NCBI GenBank assembly: GCA_964392615.1
Contig: CAYMRB010000210.1
Span: forward strand, 1 to 16,802
DNA from: CAYMRB01 sp964392615
GTDB taxonomy: Bacteria > Planctomycetota > UBA8108
DNA: 16,802 nt
Direction: 5' to 3'
A program made the translations under genes and the position numbers. The notes under the pieces are model-generated. The model saw only the letters and a list, made by a program, of their open reading frames with translations, had not been told where the DNA came from and made no database searches. Positions 1 to 7,281 of this stretch are shown one piece after another (the stretch's first letter is position 1; every line of letters starts with the position of its first letter).

Positions 1-2700
1 TTCTGGGCGGATGAGTTCGACGGCAAGAAGCTCGACCTGAAGAAGTGGGGATACCGCCAGCTCGGCAAGCGGCGGGACGCGATCAACGTCAAGGACACCG
101 TGCGCCTCGACGGCAACGGACATCTCGTCCTCGAGACGAAGAAGGTCGGCGACGAGTTCCACACGGCGATGATCGGCACGCAGGGGAAGCTCGACACGAC
201 GTTCGGCTACTTCGAGTGCCGCGTGCGGTTTCAGAAGCAGCACGGGCATTGGTGGGCGTTCTGGCTCCAGTCGCCGACGATGGGCAAGGTCGGCGATCCG
301 CGCGCGAACGGCACGGAGATCGACATCATCGAGTACCTGCCGAATCGTCCCGAGACCGCGCACCTCAACCTGCACTGGGACGGCTACGGCAAGGACCACA
401 AGCACGCGGGAACGAAGGTCAAGCACAAGGGGCTCGACAAGGGGTTTCACACGATCGGTCTGGAGTGGACCCCGACCGAGTACGTGTTCACCATCGACGG
501 CAAGGTCGCCTGGCGTACGAAGGAAGCCGTGTCGCACCGCTCCGAGTACATCATCCTCAGCCTCGAGGTCGGCAAGTGGGCGGGGGACATCCGCAAGGCG
601 AAGCTGCCGGACAGCGCACTGATCGACTACGTGCGGGTGTACAAGAAGAAGGGCGACAAGACGACGAACCTCGACGCCCCCCCGATGGAAGCCGAGCGGC
701 GGTGGCGAGTCTTCCCGGACGGAATCCCGGCGGACGCCGACGCGCTGCGGTTCAACATCGACGCGTGTGTCGCGCTGGCGAAGCGGCACGCGGATCCGGC
801 GACAAAGGCTGAATGGGAGTCTCGCCGCCCCGAGGTCGAGCGGTCGTTTCGGCGCGCGCTGGGATTCGATCCGTGGCCCGAGAAGACGCCGCTCGACGCG
901 CGCATCACCGGCCGCTCCGAGCGCGAGACGTACACCATCGAGAACCTGCTGTTTCAGAGTCAACCCGACTGGTACGTGACCGCGAACGTCTACGTGCCGA
1001 AGGACGCGCCGCGGCCGCTGCCGGCGATCGTGGTCACAGCCGGGCACGCGATGCGGGAGGGCAAGAACTACGACCTCTACCGGACCGCGCAGCTCGGCCT
1101 GGTCCGCCAGGGCTTTCTCGTGCTGGCGTACGATCCGGTCGGGCAAGGCGAGCGCCGGTTGATGGGCAACTCGCACCAGGTCGGCTATGCCGCGCTGCTC
1201 GTCGGCCAGTCGAATCTGCACGTCATGGTGTGGGACACGATCCGCGCCGTCGACTACCTCGAGACGCGCGACGACGTCGATCCGAAGCGTATCGGCCTGA
1301 CGGGCAACTCCGGCGGCGGCTTGAACACGATGTACGCGATGCCGGTCGAGCCGCGCTTCGCGGCCGGCGCGTCGTTCTGCTGTCTGTGCTCCTTCGAGGC
1401 CTGGATCGCCGACGGGGGCAACCACTGCATCTGCAACCACCTGCCGGGCGCAGTTCGCGACTTCGAGCAGTTCGAATTCGTCGCGCTGTGCGCGCCGCGG
1501 CCGTTCATGGCAGGCAACGGAGCGAAGGACTCCATCTTTCCGATCGCCGGCGTGCGCAAGACGATCGATCGCGCTCGTAAGATCTACGCGTTTCGTGATC
1601 ATGCGGACCGCGTCGCGTTGCGCGAGGCCTCTCTGCCGCACGGGTGGTCGCAGCCGTTGCGAGAGGCCGCGTATGGCTGGTTCGATCGCTGGCTACTCGA
1701 CAAGGGCGATGGGGCTCCGCGGACGGAGACGAAGCAGGATCTCGAGAGCTGGAAGTCGAGCGACCTGCAAGCGCTCGAGGGCGGCGAGATGCCGAACGGC
1801 GCGAAGACGTACGTCGATCTCGTGCGCGACGAAGCCGATCGCCTGATCGCCGCGTATCCGAAGGTGCCAGAAGGCGACGCCGCTCGCGGCGCGTGGGCGG
1901 CGAGCGTCCGCAAGAAGCTCTGGGCGGTGCTCGGAGGGAAGCCGGAGGCACTGGCGCCGACGGCCGAAGCGAAGGGCTCCTTCGAGTGGAACGGCCACAC
2001 GGTCGAGCGTCTCGCGATTCGCACGGAGCGTGCGTTGAAGGTGCCGGCGCTGCTCATCCGGCCGATGGGATCGTCGTCGCCCATGCCGGTCGTCGTGCTG
2101 CTCGACGACGCCGGGAAGCAATCGGTGCGCGAGTCTTCCGTGGCCGCAGGGCTATTGAAGCGCGGCGTGGCCGTGCTCGCCCTGGACGTGCGCGGATTGG
2201 GCGAGGTCGCCGTGTCCGCCAATCACTGCGCGAGCGATGCGATCGTCCTGGGTCGCCCGATGCTGGCGCAGCAGGCGTGGGACGTCGCGTGTGCCGTGCG
2301 GTATCTCGTCTCGCGCGACGCGATCGACGGTCGCCGCATCGCCGTCTACGGACGGGGTAGCACGGCCACCATCGCGACGTTGGCCGGTGCGCTGTTCGAT
2401 GACATCGCGGCGGTCGTCGCGGAAGGCGCTCCGGGAAGTTTTGCAGAGACGATCGCGGATCCGTTACCGCAGCCGCTGTGGCACTACGCACCGAATATCC
2501 TGAAGGCGGTCGACGTGCCGCAGCTCGTCGCGCTTTGTCGGGGCGGGCGATATCTCCAAGTCAATCCGGTCGGCGTGGACGGGAGGCTCGACAGGCGCGA
2601 GGCGTGGGAACGGTTCGTGCTGGCGGGCGTGCCGGCGGCCGCGTCGATCTACCTCGGCGATGCGCTCGACGCGACGATCGTCGAGTTTCTCACGGAGTAG
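1..2700 (+). CDS. GH16 glycanase fused to two alpha/beta-hydrolase (esterase) domains, 5'-partial
   Basis: The reading frame is open from base 1, so the true start and any signal peptide lie outside; 899 residues are visible. Visible residues 1-216 are a GH16 domain: it opens with FWADEFDG, and the catalytic ExDxxE motif is EIDIIE (E106, D108, E111), the beta-bulge form seen in laminarinases, agarases and carrageenases. A short linker leads to an alpha/beta-hydrolase domain (about 255-565) resembling acetylxylan-esterase/Abhydrolase_7 proteins, with a likely triad of S437 (GNSGGG), D510 (GAKDSIFP) and H547 (LPHGW). A second hydrolase-like domain (about 590-899) has GRGSTA around S787 in place of GxSxG and no clear C-terminal histidine, so it may be inactive. 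The expected role is endo-cleavage of a beta-glycan plus removal of ester groups, probably outside the cytoplasm; the substrate is unknown. The frame runs unbroken through all three parts, so the fusion looks real. Confidence 0.9.
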   Translation, partial: FWADEFDGKKLDLKKWGYRQLGKRRDAINVKDTVRLDGNGHLVLETKKVGDEFHTAMIGTQGKLDTTFGYFECRVRFQKQHGHWWAFWLQSPTMGKVGDPRANGTEIDIIEYLPNRPETAHLNLHWDGYGKDHKHAGTKVKHKGLDKGFHTIGLEWTPTEYVFTIDGKVAWRTKEAVSHRSEYIILSLEVGKWAGDIRKAKLPDSALIDYVRVYKKKGDKTTNLDAPPMEAERRWRVFPDGIPADADALRFNIDACVALAKRHADPATKAEWESRRPEVERSFRRALGFDPWPEKTPLDARITGRSERETYTIENLLFQSQPDWYVTANVYVPKDAPRPLPAIVVTAGHAMREGKNYDLYRTAQLGLVRQGFLVLAYDPVGQGERRLMGNSHQVGYAALLVGQSNLHVMVWDTIRAVDYLETRDDVDPKRIGLTGNSGGGLNTMYAMPVEPRFAAGASFCCLCSFEAWIADGGNHCICNHLPGAVRDFEQFEFVALCAPRPFMAGNGAKDSIFPIAGVRKTIDRARKIYAFRDHADRVALREASLPHGWSQPLREAAYGWFDRWLLDKGDGAPRTETKQDLESWKSSDLQALEGGEMPNGAKTYVDLVRDEADRLIAAYPKVPEGDAARGAWAASVRKKLWAVLGGKPEALAPTAEAKGSFEWNGHTVERLAIRTERALKVPALLIRPMGSSSPMPVVVLLDDAGKQSVRESSVAAGLLKRGVAVLALDVRGLGEVAVSANHCASDAIVLGRPMLAQQAWDVACAVRYLVSRDAIDGRRIAVYGRGSTATIATLAGALFDDIAAVVAEGAPGSFAETIADPLPQPLWHYAPNILKAVDVPQLVALCRGGRYLQVNPVGVDGRLDRREAWERFVLAGVPAAASIYLGDALDATIVEFLTE

Positions 2701-2709
2701 AGCGGCCAC

Positions 2710-3129
2710 ATGACGACCCCCGAACGAATCCTCCGCGTCCTGCTGCGCGTGTATGCCGTCATGACCATGGCGGCGGTTTTTGCGGTCTTCCTGCCGCACT
2801 CGTGGATGGCGATCATTCACGAGTGGCTCGGTCTGGGCGAGCTTCCCGACGCGCCGATCGTCGACTACCTCGCGCGCTCGCTCTCCGCGTTCTACGCCAT
2901 GTTCGGCGTCCTGCTGTGGGTCATCTCGTGTGACGTTCGCCGGTACCGCCCGATCATCGCGTACACCGTGTGGGCCGGCATCGTCTTCGGCGTGGTGATC
3001 ACGATCGTCGACGCGCGGCTCGATTTTCCGCTGATCGTGACGATCGGCGAGGGGCCGTCGATCATCGTGTTCGCCCTCGTCACCCTCGCGTTTCTGAGTC
3101 GCGTCGAGCGTGGCGATCGTGACCGTTGA
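2710..3129 (+). CDS. Small four-helix membrane protein of unknown function
   Basis: This 139-residue protein starts 9 bases after the stop of the GH16/esterase gene and is probably co-transcribed with it. Four hydrophobic segments are visible at about residues 10-28, 55-75, 80-99 and 106-127, with short charged loops between them (for example CDVRRYRP). I see no catalytic or metal-binding motif. A weak GGAG lies 12 bases before the ATG, so start support is moderate; an in-frame ATG at 2758 would remove most of the first helix and is less likely. Similar short, uncharacterised membrane proteins occur in planctomycete genomes as far as I recall, but I cannot name a family. It ends with a charged tail (RVERGDRDR) and converges on the next gene 40 bases away. 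Confidence 0.75.
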   Translation: MTTPERILRVLLRVYAVMTMAAVFAVFLPHSWMAIIHEWLGLGELPDAPIVDYLARSLSAFYAMFGVLLWVISCDVRRYRPIIAYTVWAGIVFGVVITIVDARLDFPLIVTIGEGPSIIVFALVTLAFLSRVERGDRDR

Positions 3130-3151
3130 GCGGATTCCGACTCTTCGGTTC

Positions 3152-3167
3152 CGCGCGAGACCGCGCG
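3152..3167. terminator. GC hairpin between convergent genes
   Basis: A perfect 6-bp CGCGCG stem (3152-3157 with 3162-3167) closes a 4-base loop (AGAC) in the 40-base gap between two convergent genes. There is no T-tract on either side, so it is only a weak candidate for a bidirectional terminator. Short self-complementary CG runs also arise by chance in DNA this GC-rich. Confidence 0.3.
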
Positions 3168-3169
3168 CC

Positions 3170-4513
3170 TCAGAGCGTCCAGCCCTTGCGGTACGGTCGG
3201 TGCAGCAGACGGCTGGCTCCGGCGTGGTTCGCGATCTCGCCCGTCACGGGGTCGTAAGCGAAGGGACCGCGCACCCGACCGGCGACGTTCGCGAGCTGGA
3301 TCAGCTCGGTCAGCGGCCCGCCGATGTCGAAGCTCGAGAAGGTCTCCCCCCGACCCTTGCAGGCCTCGACCCACTCGCGGTAGTGATTGACGCCGCGGGG
3401 CAGCGTCTTGTCGGGGCCCTTGAAGCCCTCGAACTTCTTCTTCGGCAGGAGCGACGAGCTGCGGTTCCACGGGTCCGACGAGTAGATGCTCGCCTTCTCG
3501 CCGATGAGCAGCGCGCCGAAGCTTCCCACCGACTCGCCGTGGAGCAGGTCCTTCGACGGTCGCATGGCAACGCCGCTCGAGACCGTCAGCTTCACCGGCG
3601 GCAAGTCGCCGCGGGCGGGCAGTTGGAAACAGACGCGCGTCGAACGGGGATAGCCCTCCTCGTTGACGCCGTCAGCCTGACCTTCGATCCGAATCAGGCG
3701 TGCGCCCTTCGCCGCGGTCGTTCCGGCCTCCCAGAGCCTCTCCAGATGCAGACCGCGGATGACGAGGTTTCCCGTGTGGCAACCCATGTCGCCCAGTCCA
3801 CCGCTGCCGAAATTCCGCCAGCTGCGCCAGTTCCTCGGCAAGTAGCTCGGGTGGTACGGGCGCTCCGACGCGGGGCCGAGCCACAGATTCCAGTCTAGCT
3901 CGGCGGGCACCGGAGGCGTGTCCTTCGGTCGCACCATCGGCGGATTGCCATCGCCGACCCAGAGATAGGCCTCGCGGATGGTTCCCGCCGATCCGCCCCA
4001 GGCCCACTCCGCGGCGCGGCGCACACCCTCGGACTCCGAGCCCTGATTGCCCATCTGTGTGACGACCGAGTGCTTCTTAGCCGTCAACCGCATCGCCCGC
4101 GCCTCGTGCACGGTGCGCGTGAGCGGCTTCTCGCAGTAGACGTGCTTGCCCTGCTTCATCGCCGCGATGGCCGCCACGGCGTGCGTGTGATCGGGCGTGC
4201 TCACCAGCACGGCGTCGATCTGCTCGTCCATGTCGCCGAGCATGCGACGGAAGTCGCGGTAGAACTTGGCTGCCGAGAACCTCTTCCGCGCACCGCCCGC
4301 CTGTCTCTCGTCGGCATCGCACAGCGCGACGATGTTCTGGCTCGCGACCGCCGAGAGATTCGAGCCGCCTCGTCCCCCGACGCCGATGGCCGCGATGTCC
4401 AGGCGGTCGTTGGCCTCGTAGCCGAAGGCCAGGCGGCTATCGCAGATCAGAAGTCCGCTTCCGGCGGCCAGCGTGCTCTTGAGGAAGCTGCGTCGGGTGG
4501 AAGGGGTTCGCAT
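3170..4513 (-). CDS. Tat-exported Gfo/Idh/MocA family oxidoreductase
   Basis: This 447-residue protein begins with a twin-arginine leader (R7-R8 in TRRSFLK, then a hydrophobic stretch to about residue 31), so it should be exported folded with its cofactor. A Rossmann fold follows, with the nucleotide-binding segment AIGVGGRGG near residues 42-50 and the family's EKP motif at E128-P130 (YCEKPL). The C-terminal domain carries GGLGDMGCHTGN, with the conserved DxGxH histidine. Family members use NAD(P) to oxidise or reduce sugars; exported relatives include the NAD-dependent GH109 glycosidases, so either role is possible here. Three start codons stand in a row (GTG 4519, TTG 4516, ATG 4513); AGGAGA is 1, 4 and 7 bases away respectively, so the ATG is chosen. 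It lies 102 bases downstream of the propeller/GH-A gene on the same strand and could share its transcript. Confidence 0.93.
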   Translation of the reverse strand: MRTPSTRRSFLKSTLAAGSGLLICDSRLAFGYEANDRLDIAAIGVGGRGGSNLSAVASQNIVALCDADERQAGGARKRFSAAKFYRDFRRMLGDMDEQIDAVLVSTPDHTHAVAAIAAMKQGKHVYCEKPLTRTVHEARAMRLTAKKHSVVTQMGNQGSESEGVRRAAEWAWGGSAGTIREAYLWVGDGNPPMVRPKDTPPVPAELDWNLWLGPASERPYHPSYLPRNWRSWRNFGSGGLGDMGCHTGNLVIRGLHLERLWEAGTTAAKGARLIRIEGQADGVNEEGYPRSTRVCFQLPARGDLPPVKLTVSSGVAMRPSKDLLHGESVGSFGALLIGEKASIYSSDPWNRSSSLLPKKKFEGFKGPDKTLPRGVNHYREWVEACKGRGETFSSFDIGGPLTELIQLANVAGRVRGPFAYDPVTGEIANHAGASRLLHRPYRKGWTL

Positions 4514-4520
4514 CAACACG

Positions 4521-4526
4521 TCTCCT
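4521..4526 (-). promoter_or_regulatory. Shine-Dalgarno AGGAGA deciding the start of the Gfo/Idh/MocA gene
   Basis: AGGAGA on the minus strand is 7 bases from the ATG at 4513, but only 1 and 4 bases from the in-frame GTG and TTG just before it. The spacing favours the ATG. Confidence 0.7.
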
Positions 4527-4577
4527 GGCTCGGTTCAACCTAGCGACAAATCGCGAAGGAACGCTTCCATGAGGAGG

Positions 4578-4632
4578 GAGGCTCGGAGCCGAATCCGATC
4601 CGCGTTCATGAGCGTTCATTCGTGGCTCGTTC
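4578..4632. repeat. Diverged half-copy of the 7086-7178 hairpin repeat
   Basis: Bases 4578-4588 (GAGGCTCGGAG) match 7126-7136 exactly. The next 9 bases match at 6 positions, and the following 30 bases (from 4598) match the right arm of the 7086-7178 inverted repeat (from 7146) at 23 positions, all without a gap. I see no matching left arm. The copy supplies the stop codon (4616-4618) and the last residues of the propeller/GH-A gene. It looks like a decayed member of a dispersed hairpin family; its function is unknown. Confidence 0.65.
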
Positions 4633-7060
4633 TGTTCTTCTCTCTTTGCGCCGCCCGCATGCTGACCCGCGCAACGCGCGCGCCCTCGAGCTCGCCCGAG
4701 ACGAGCACGGGAATGGCGCCAGCGACCAACGATAACTGATCCGGCGCTGTTTTCGCCCCCTGGTTCTCCGCCCACGGCCGGAAGCCCCACGGAATCGCGA
4801 TCGGCTGCCGTCCGACCTCGGCGATCGACAGATCTCCGTCCGGCGCGGCTGAGTCCTTCTCGATCACGACCTGGCGCGGCCGATCGTCCGCGCACCAGAT
4901 CGCCCATGTCTCGCCCGCGAGCCCGGCGAACCGCAGCGCGATCACCGCTTCGTCGTCGGTCTCGACGCGCCCGACGTAGCGATCGCGCGTGACGAGCGGC
5001 GCGACCGACGCGAGCGCGTGGTACGCGGGCTTCGGCGTCAGGTCTGCGCGGACGAGTCCGAAGTTGTGCTCGTTGTGCTCGCGGTTCCAGCCGTCGTTCT
5101 GGAAGTCGTACCACCAGATGCCGCGGACGTACGGCATCCCGCGAGCGAGCAGGAACATGCGCGCCAGGTACGCGGCGCACGTCTCGGCGCTGCGACCGCG
5201 CTTGCCGACGTGGGAGGGCCAGCCCATCTCCGTGATGTGGAACGGCACGTCGTGACCGTCGTTGTAGGTCCGCAGCATCGCCTGGACCTTCTCGACCCAG
5301 CGCGCCCACGCCTCGGGGCCGCCGGCCGCGCCTGGCGGGCTGTAGTTGTAGCTGTGGATCGACAGGATGTCGCAGTAGCGCATCGCGCCGAGCTTCACGA
5401 GGTCTTCGAGCCAGCCGCGATCGACGCCGCCCGACGTCGGCCCGCCGGCTCCGAGCACGGTGACGTCGGGATCGATCGCCTTGATCCGCGGGTAGACCGC
5501 CTTCAACAGTCGGAAGTAGTCCTCCGCCGAGCCGTGCGCGCGCTTGCGGAGCCCGATGCCGATGTCCCACTCGTTCCAGATCTCGTACAGACGCACGTCC
5601 TTGCCCAGCGACCGCACCATGAACTCCGCGTAGCGGCAAAACCCTTCGATCGCGTCGTCGGAACGCGGATGCGCGCCGTCGTCGTAGTGCGGGTTGCCGT
5701 AGTCGAGAATCAACAGCGGATCGATGCCGAGCGCCGTCGCGCGCCGCAAGTACGCATCGCGGCCCGGCTGCATGACGAGCTGACCGCGTTGGCGTTCGAC
5801 CGACGCCCAGGACAGCTCGTCGCGGATCGATCCGATGCCCGCGCGGCGGACGAGTGCCAGGTTCGGCTCGAGGTCGCCCTTGCCCTGCGAGAAGTGCGTG
5901 CACGCGCCGACGACGAACGAACCGCCCGCGAGCAGGTCGACCTCGCGCACGCGCACTGCGAGCGGCGGCGCCGGCTGGCGCTTCGCGTCGAACGTGTAGC
6001 GTGTGAAGATCCACAATTCGCCCGGCGTGCGCTCCATCAGATACGGATACGAGAGCTGCCCGCCCGGCTGGCGCGCCAGGACGACCGGCTTCGACCACGT
6101 CGTGCCGTCGTCGTTCGAGAAGGCGATCGACAGCTCCTCGCGATGCAACGACGCGGGTTGCGCGAACGCGGGACCGGCCCAGTTGCTCCGTCGCACCTCC
6201 TTCGCGCCGGCCGCCTTGATGCGATTCCAGACCAGCGCCAGCCGTCCGCTCGCCAGCCGCCTCAGCCAGCCCGGAGCGCTCGACGCGTCGAGCGAGGTCG
6301 GCCGCACCTCGCGCCAGCTGGCACCGCCGTCATCGGAGAGTGCGGACCAGAAGCGATCGAGGCTCGTGCGGATCAGCATCCGCAGACGACCATCGCGCAA
6401 CTCCACGACCATCGGCTCGACCGCACCGTCGTGGTGGCCGTGGCCGCCGAGGTCAATCCAATTGCTGCGCGCCCAGGTCGCACCGTTGTCGTCGGAGAAG
6501 AACGAGCATGCGAGCCAACGCGCCAGCTCGGGCGCCAGGTGCTCGACGGTGACGACCAGTCGTCCCGTCGACGTCTGGATCAGCCCCATGAAGTCGGCGT
6601 TGTATCCGTCGAGGAGACGCTGGCGATTCGTCCACGTCTTGCCGCCGTCCATGCTGCGAATCGCCCACAGCTCGAGCTTGCACTCCGGATTCGGCCTCTG
6701 CCGCGCGTTGTCCCAGCTGAACTCGTAGCCCGTGAAGTCGAGGTAGAGGACGACGAGAGCCCCGTCGCGCGTCTCGAGGAACTGCCCGACGTGCCCGACG
6801 TGGTCGAGCTTCACGCCCGGCGCGATGGATGGCCCCGGCGCCGACCACGTCTTGCCACCGTCGGTGCTCGTGCGGAGCTTGTCGCGGTCGATCACGAGCA
6901 GCGTGCCGTCAGCGCGTTGCACGAACGGGCCGTTCTTCTCGATGCCGAGCGGCGAGCAGGCCGGGTGGATCCAGCGCGCCGCGGGATCGGCCGCGACAGT
7001 GGCAGTGGCGGCGGCGAAGAGCAGGAAGACGCAGGGCAGGGACAGTCGCTTGTCGAGCAA
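4616..7060 (-). CDS. Secreted sialidase-like propeller fused to a clan GH-A (GH39-like) glycoside hydrolase
   Basis: This 814-residue protein has a signal peptide (hydrophobic to about residue 24, cleavage near VAA-DPA). Residues 25-375 form a BNR/sialidase-type propeller with five Asp boxes: 65-72, 136-143, 189-196, 242-249 and 315-322 (SxDxGxTW forms such as STDGGKTW). Residues 380 to about 700 look like a clan GH-A TIM barrel: acid/base candidate E497 in YEIWNEW and nucleophile candidate E611 in HITEMGWPS, most like GH39 or GH5-type enzymes. A beta-rich tail follows. The propeller may bind glycan or cleave a terminal sugar; the barrel should hydrolyse a glycosidic bond with retention. The start is TTG, chosen because AGGAGG lies 8 bases upstream and the signal peptide begins there. 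The last residues (NRTSHE) are encoded inside a repeat, so the C-terminus may have been altered by an insertion. Substrate unknown. Confidence 0.9.
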   Translation of the reverse strand: MLDKRLSLPCVFLLFAAATATVAADPAARWIHPACSPLGIEKNGPFVQRADGTLLVIDRDKLRTSTDGGKTWSAPGPSIAPGVKLDHVGHVGQFLETRDGALVVLYLDFTGYEFSWDNARQRPNPECKLELWAIRSMDGGKTWTNRQRLLDGYNADFMGLIQTSTGRLVVTVEHLAPELARWLACSFFSDDNGATWARSNWIDLGGHGHHDGAVEPMVVELRDGRLRMLIRTSLDRFWSALSDDGGASWREVRPTSLDASSAPGWLRRLASGRLALVWNRIKAAGAKEVRRSNWAGPAFAQPASLHREELSIAFSNDDGTTWSKPVVLARQPGGQLSYPYLMERTPGELWIFTRYTFDAKRQPAPPLAVRVREVDLLAGGSFVVGACTHFSQGKGDLEPNLALVRRAGIGSIRDELSWASVERQRGQLVMQPGRDAYLRRATALGIDPLLILDYGNPHYDDGAHPRSDDAIEGFCRYAEFMVRSLGKDVRLYEIWNEWDIGIGLRKRAHGSAEDYFRLLKAVYPRIKAIDPDVTVLGAGGPTSGGVDRGWLEDLVKLGAMRYCDILSIHSYNYSPPGAAGGPEAWARWVEKVQAMLRTYNDGHDVPFHITEMGWPSHVGKRGRSAETCAAYLARMFLLARGMPYVRGIWWYDFQNDGWNREHNEHNFGLVRADLTPKPAYHALASVAPLVTRDRYVGRVETDDEAVIALRFAGLAGETWAIWCADDRPRQVVIEKDSAAPDGDLSIAEVGRQPIAIPWGFRPWAENQGAKTAPDQLSLVAGAIPVLVSGELEGARVARVSMRAAQREKNRTSHE

Positions 7061-7068
7061 CGTACGGA

Positions 7069-7074
7069 CCTCCT
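7069..7074 (-). promoter_or_regulatory. Shine-Dalgarno AGGAGG supporting a TTG start
   Basis: A full AGGAGG on the minus strand lies 8 bases before TTG at 7060. This is the strongest ribosome binding site in the window and supports the rare TTG start of the propeller/GH-A gene. Confidence 0.75.
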
Positions 7075-7085
7075 GGCTGAGAAGA

Positions 7086-7178
7086 GGAAACCGCAGATAA
7101 ACGCTAATGGACGCTGATCAGAAGAGAGGCTCGGAGACGAGTCCTATCAGCGTCCATTAGCGTTTATCCGCGGTTTCC
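7086..7178. repeat. Near-perfect 33-bp inverted repeat with 27-base loop
   Basis: The arms are 7086-7118 and 7146-7178 and pair at 32 of 33 positions (the only mismatch is A7095 with C7169). The loop, 7119-7145, contains GAGGCTCGGAG, which recurs at 4578-4588. The arms read roughly as AAACGCTAATGGACGCTGAT and its complement and are less GC-rich than the genes around them. The element lies between divergent genes, 11 bases beyond the ribosome binding site of the propeller/GH-A gene and about 90 bases before that of the esterase gene. Similar 'CCGCAGATAAACGC' hairpins are, as far as I recall, scattered between genes in environmental bacterial genomes. It could be a REP/MITE-like repeat, a terminator-like RNA hairpin or an operator. 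Confidence 0.9.
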
Positions 7179-7269
7179 TTCCCACTGGATTGTGTCGCGC
7201 CGTGTGCGCGCCGCTCGGGGCCAGGCGTACGGAGTTGACTTCCACCGTCGGCGTGGCGACCGTGGTGAC

Positions 7270-7274
7270 GGAGG
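7270..7274 (+). promoter_or_regulatory. Shine-Dalgarno GGAGG deciding the start of the SASA esterase
   Basis: GGAGG lies 7 bases before the ATG at 7282. It selects this start over a longer open frame reaching back to 7192, whose extra 30 residues are arginine-rich, overlap no domain and would hide the signal peptide. Confidence 0.75.
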
Positions 7275-7281
7275 AAGCCGC

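Noticed and set aside
4616..7060. True sialidase activity for the propeller domain
   Set aside because: Asp boxes are structural and shared by many non-sialidase propellers. I could not identify the arginine triad and Tyr/Glu pair with confidence, so the domain is called sialidase-like only.
5018..7117. 699-residue open frame on the plus strand
   Set aside because: It is antisense to the propeller/GH-A gene, which has a signal peptide, Asp boxes and catalytic motifs. Its C-terminus reads through the left arm of the inverted repeat.
7192..7281. N-terminal extension of the SASA esterase to an upstream start
   Set aside because: The 30 extra residues are basic and would precede the signal peptide, while GGAGG is correctly placed before the ATG at 7282.
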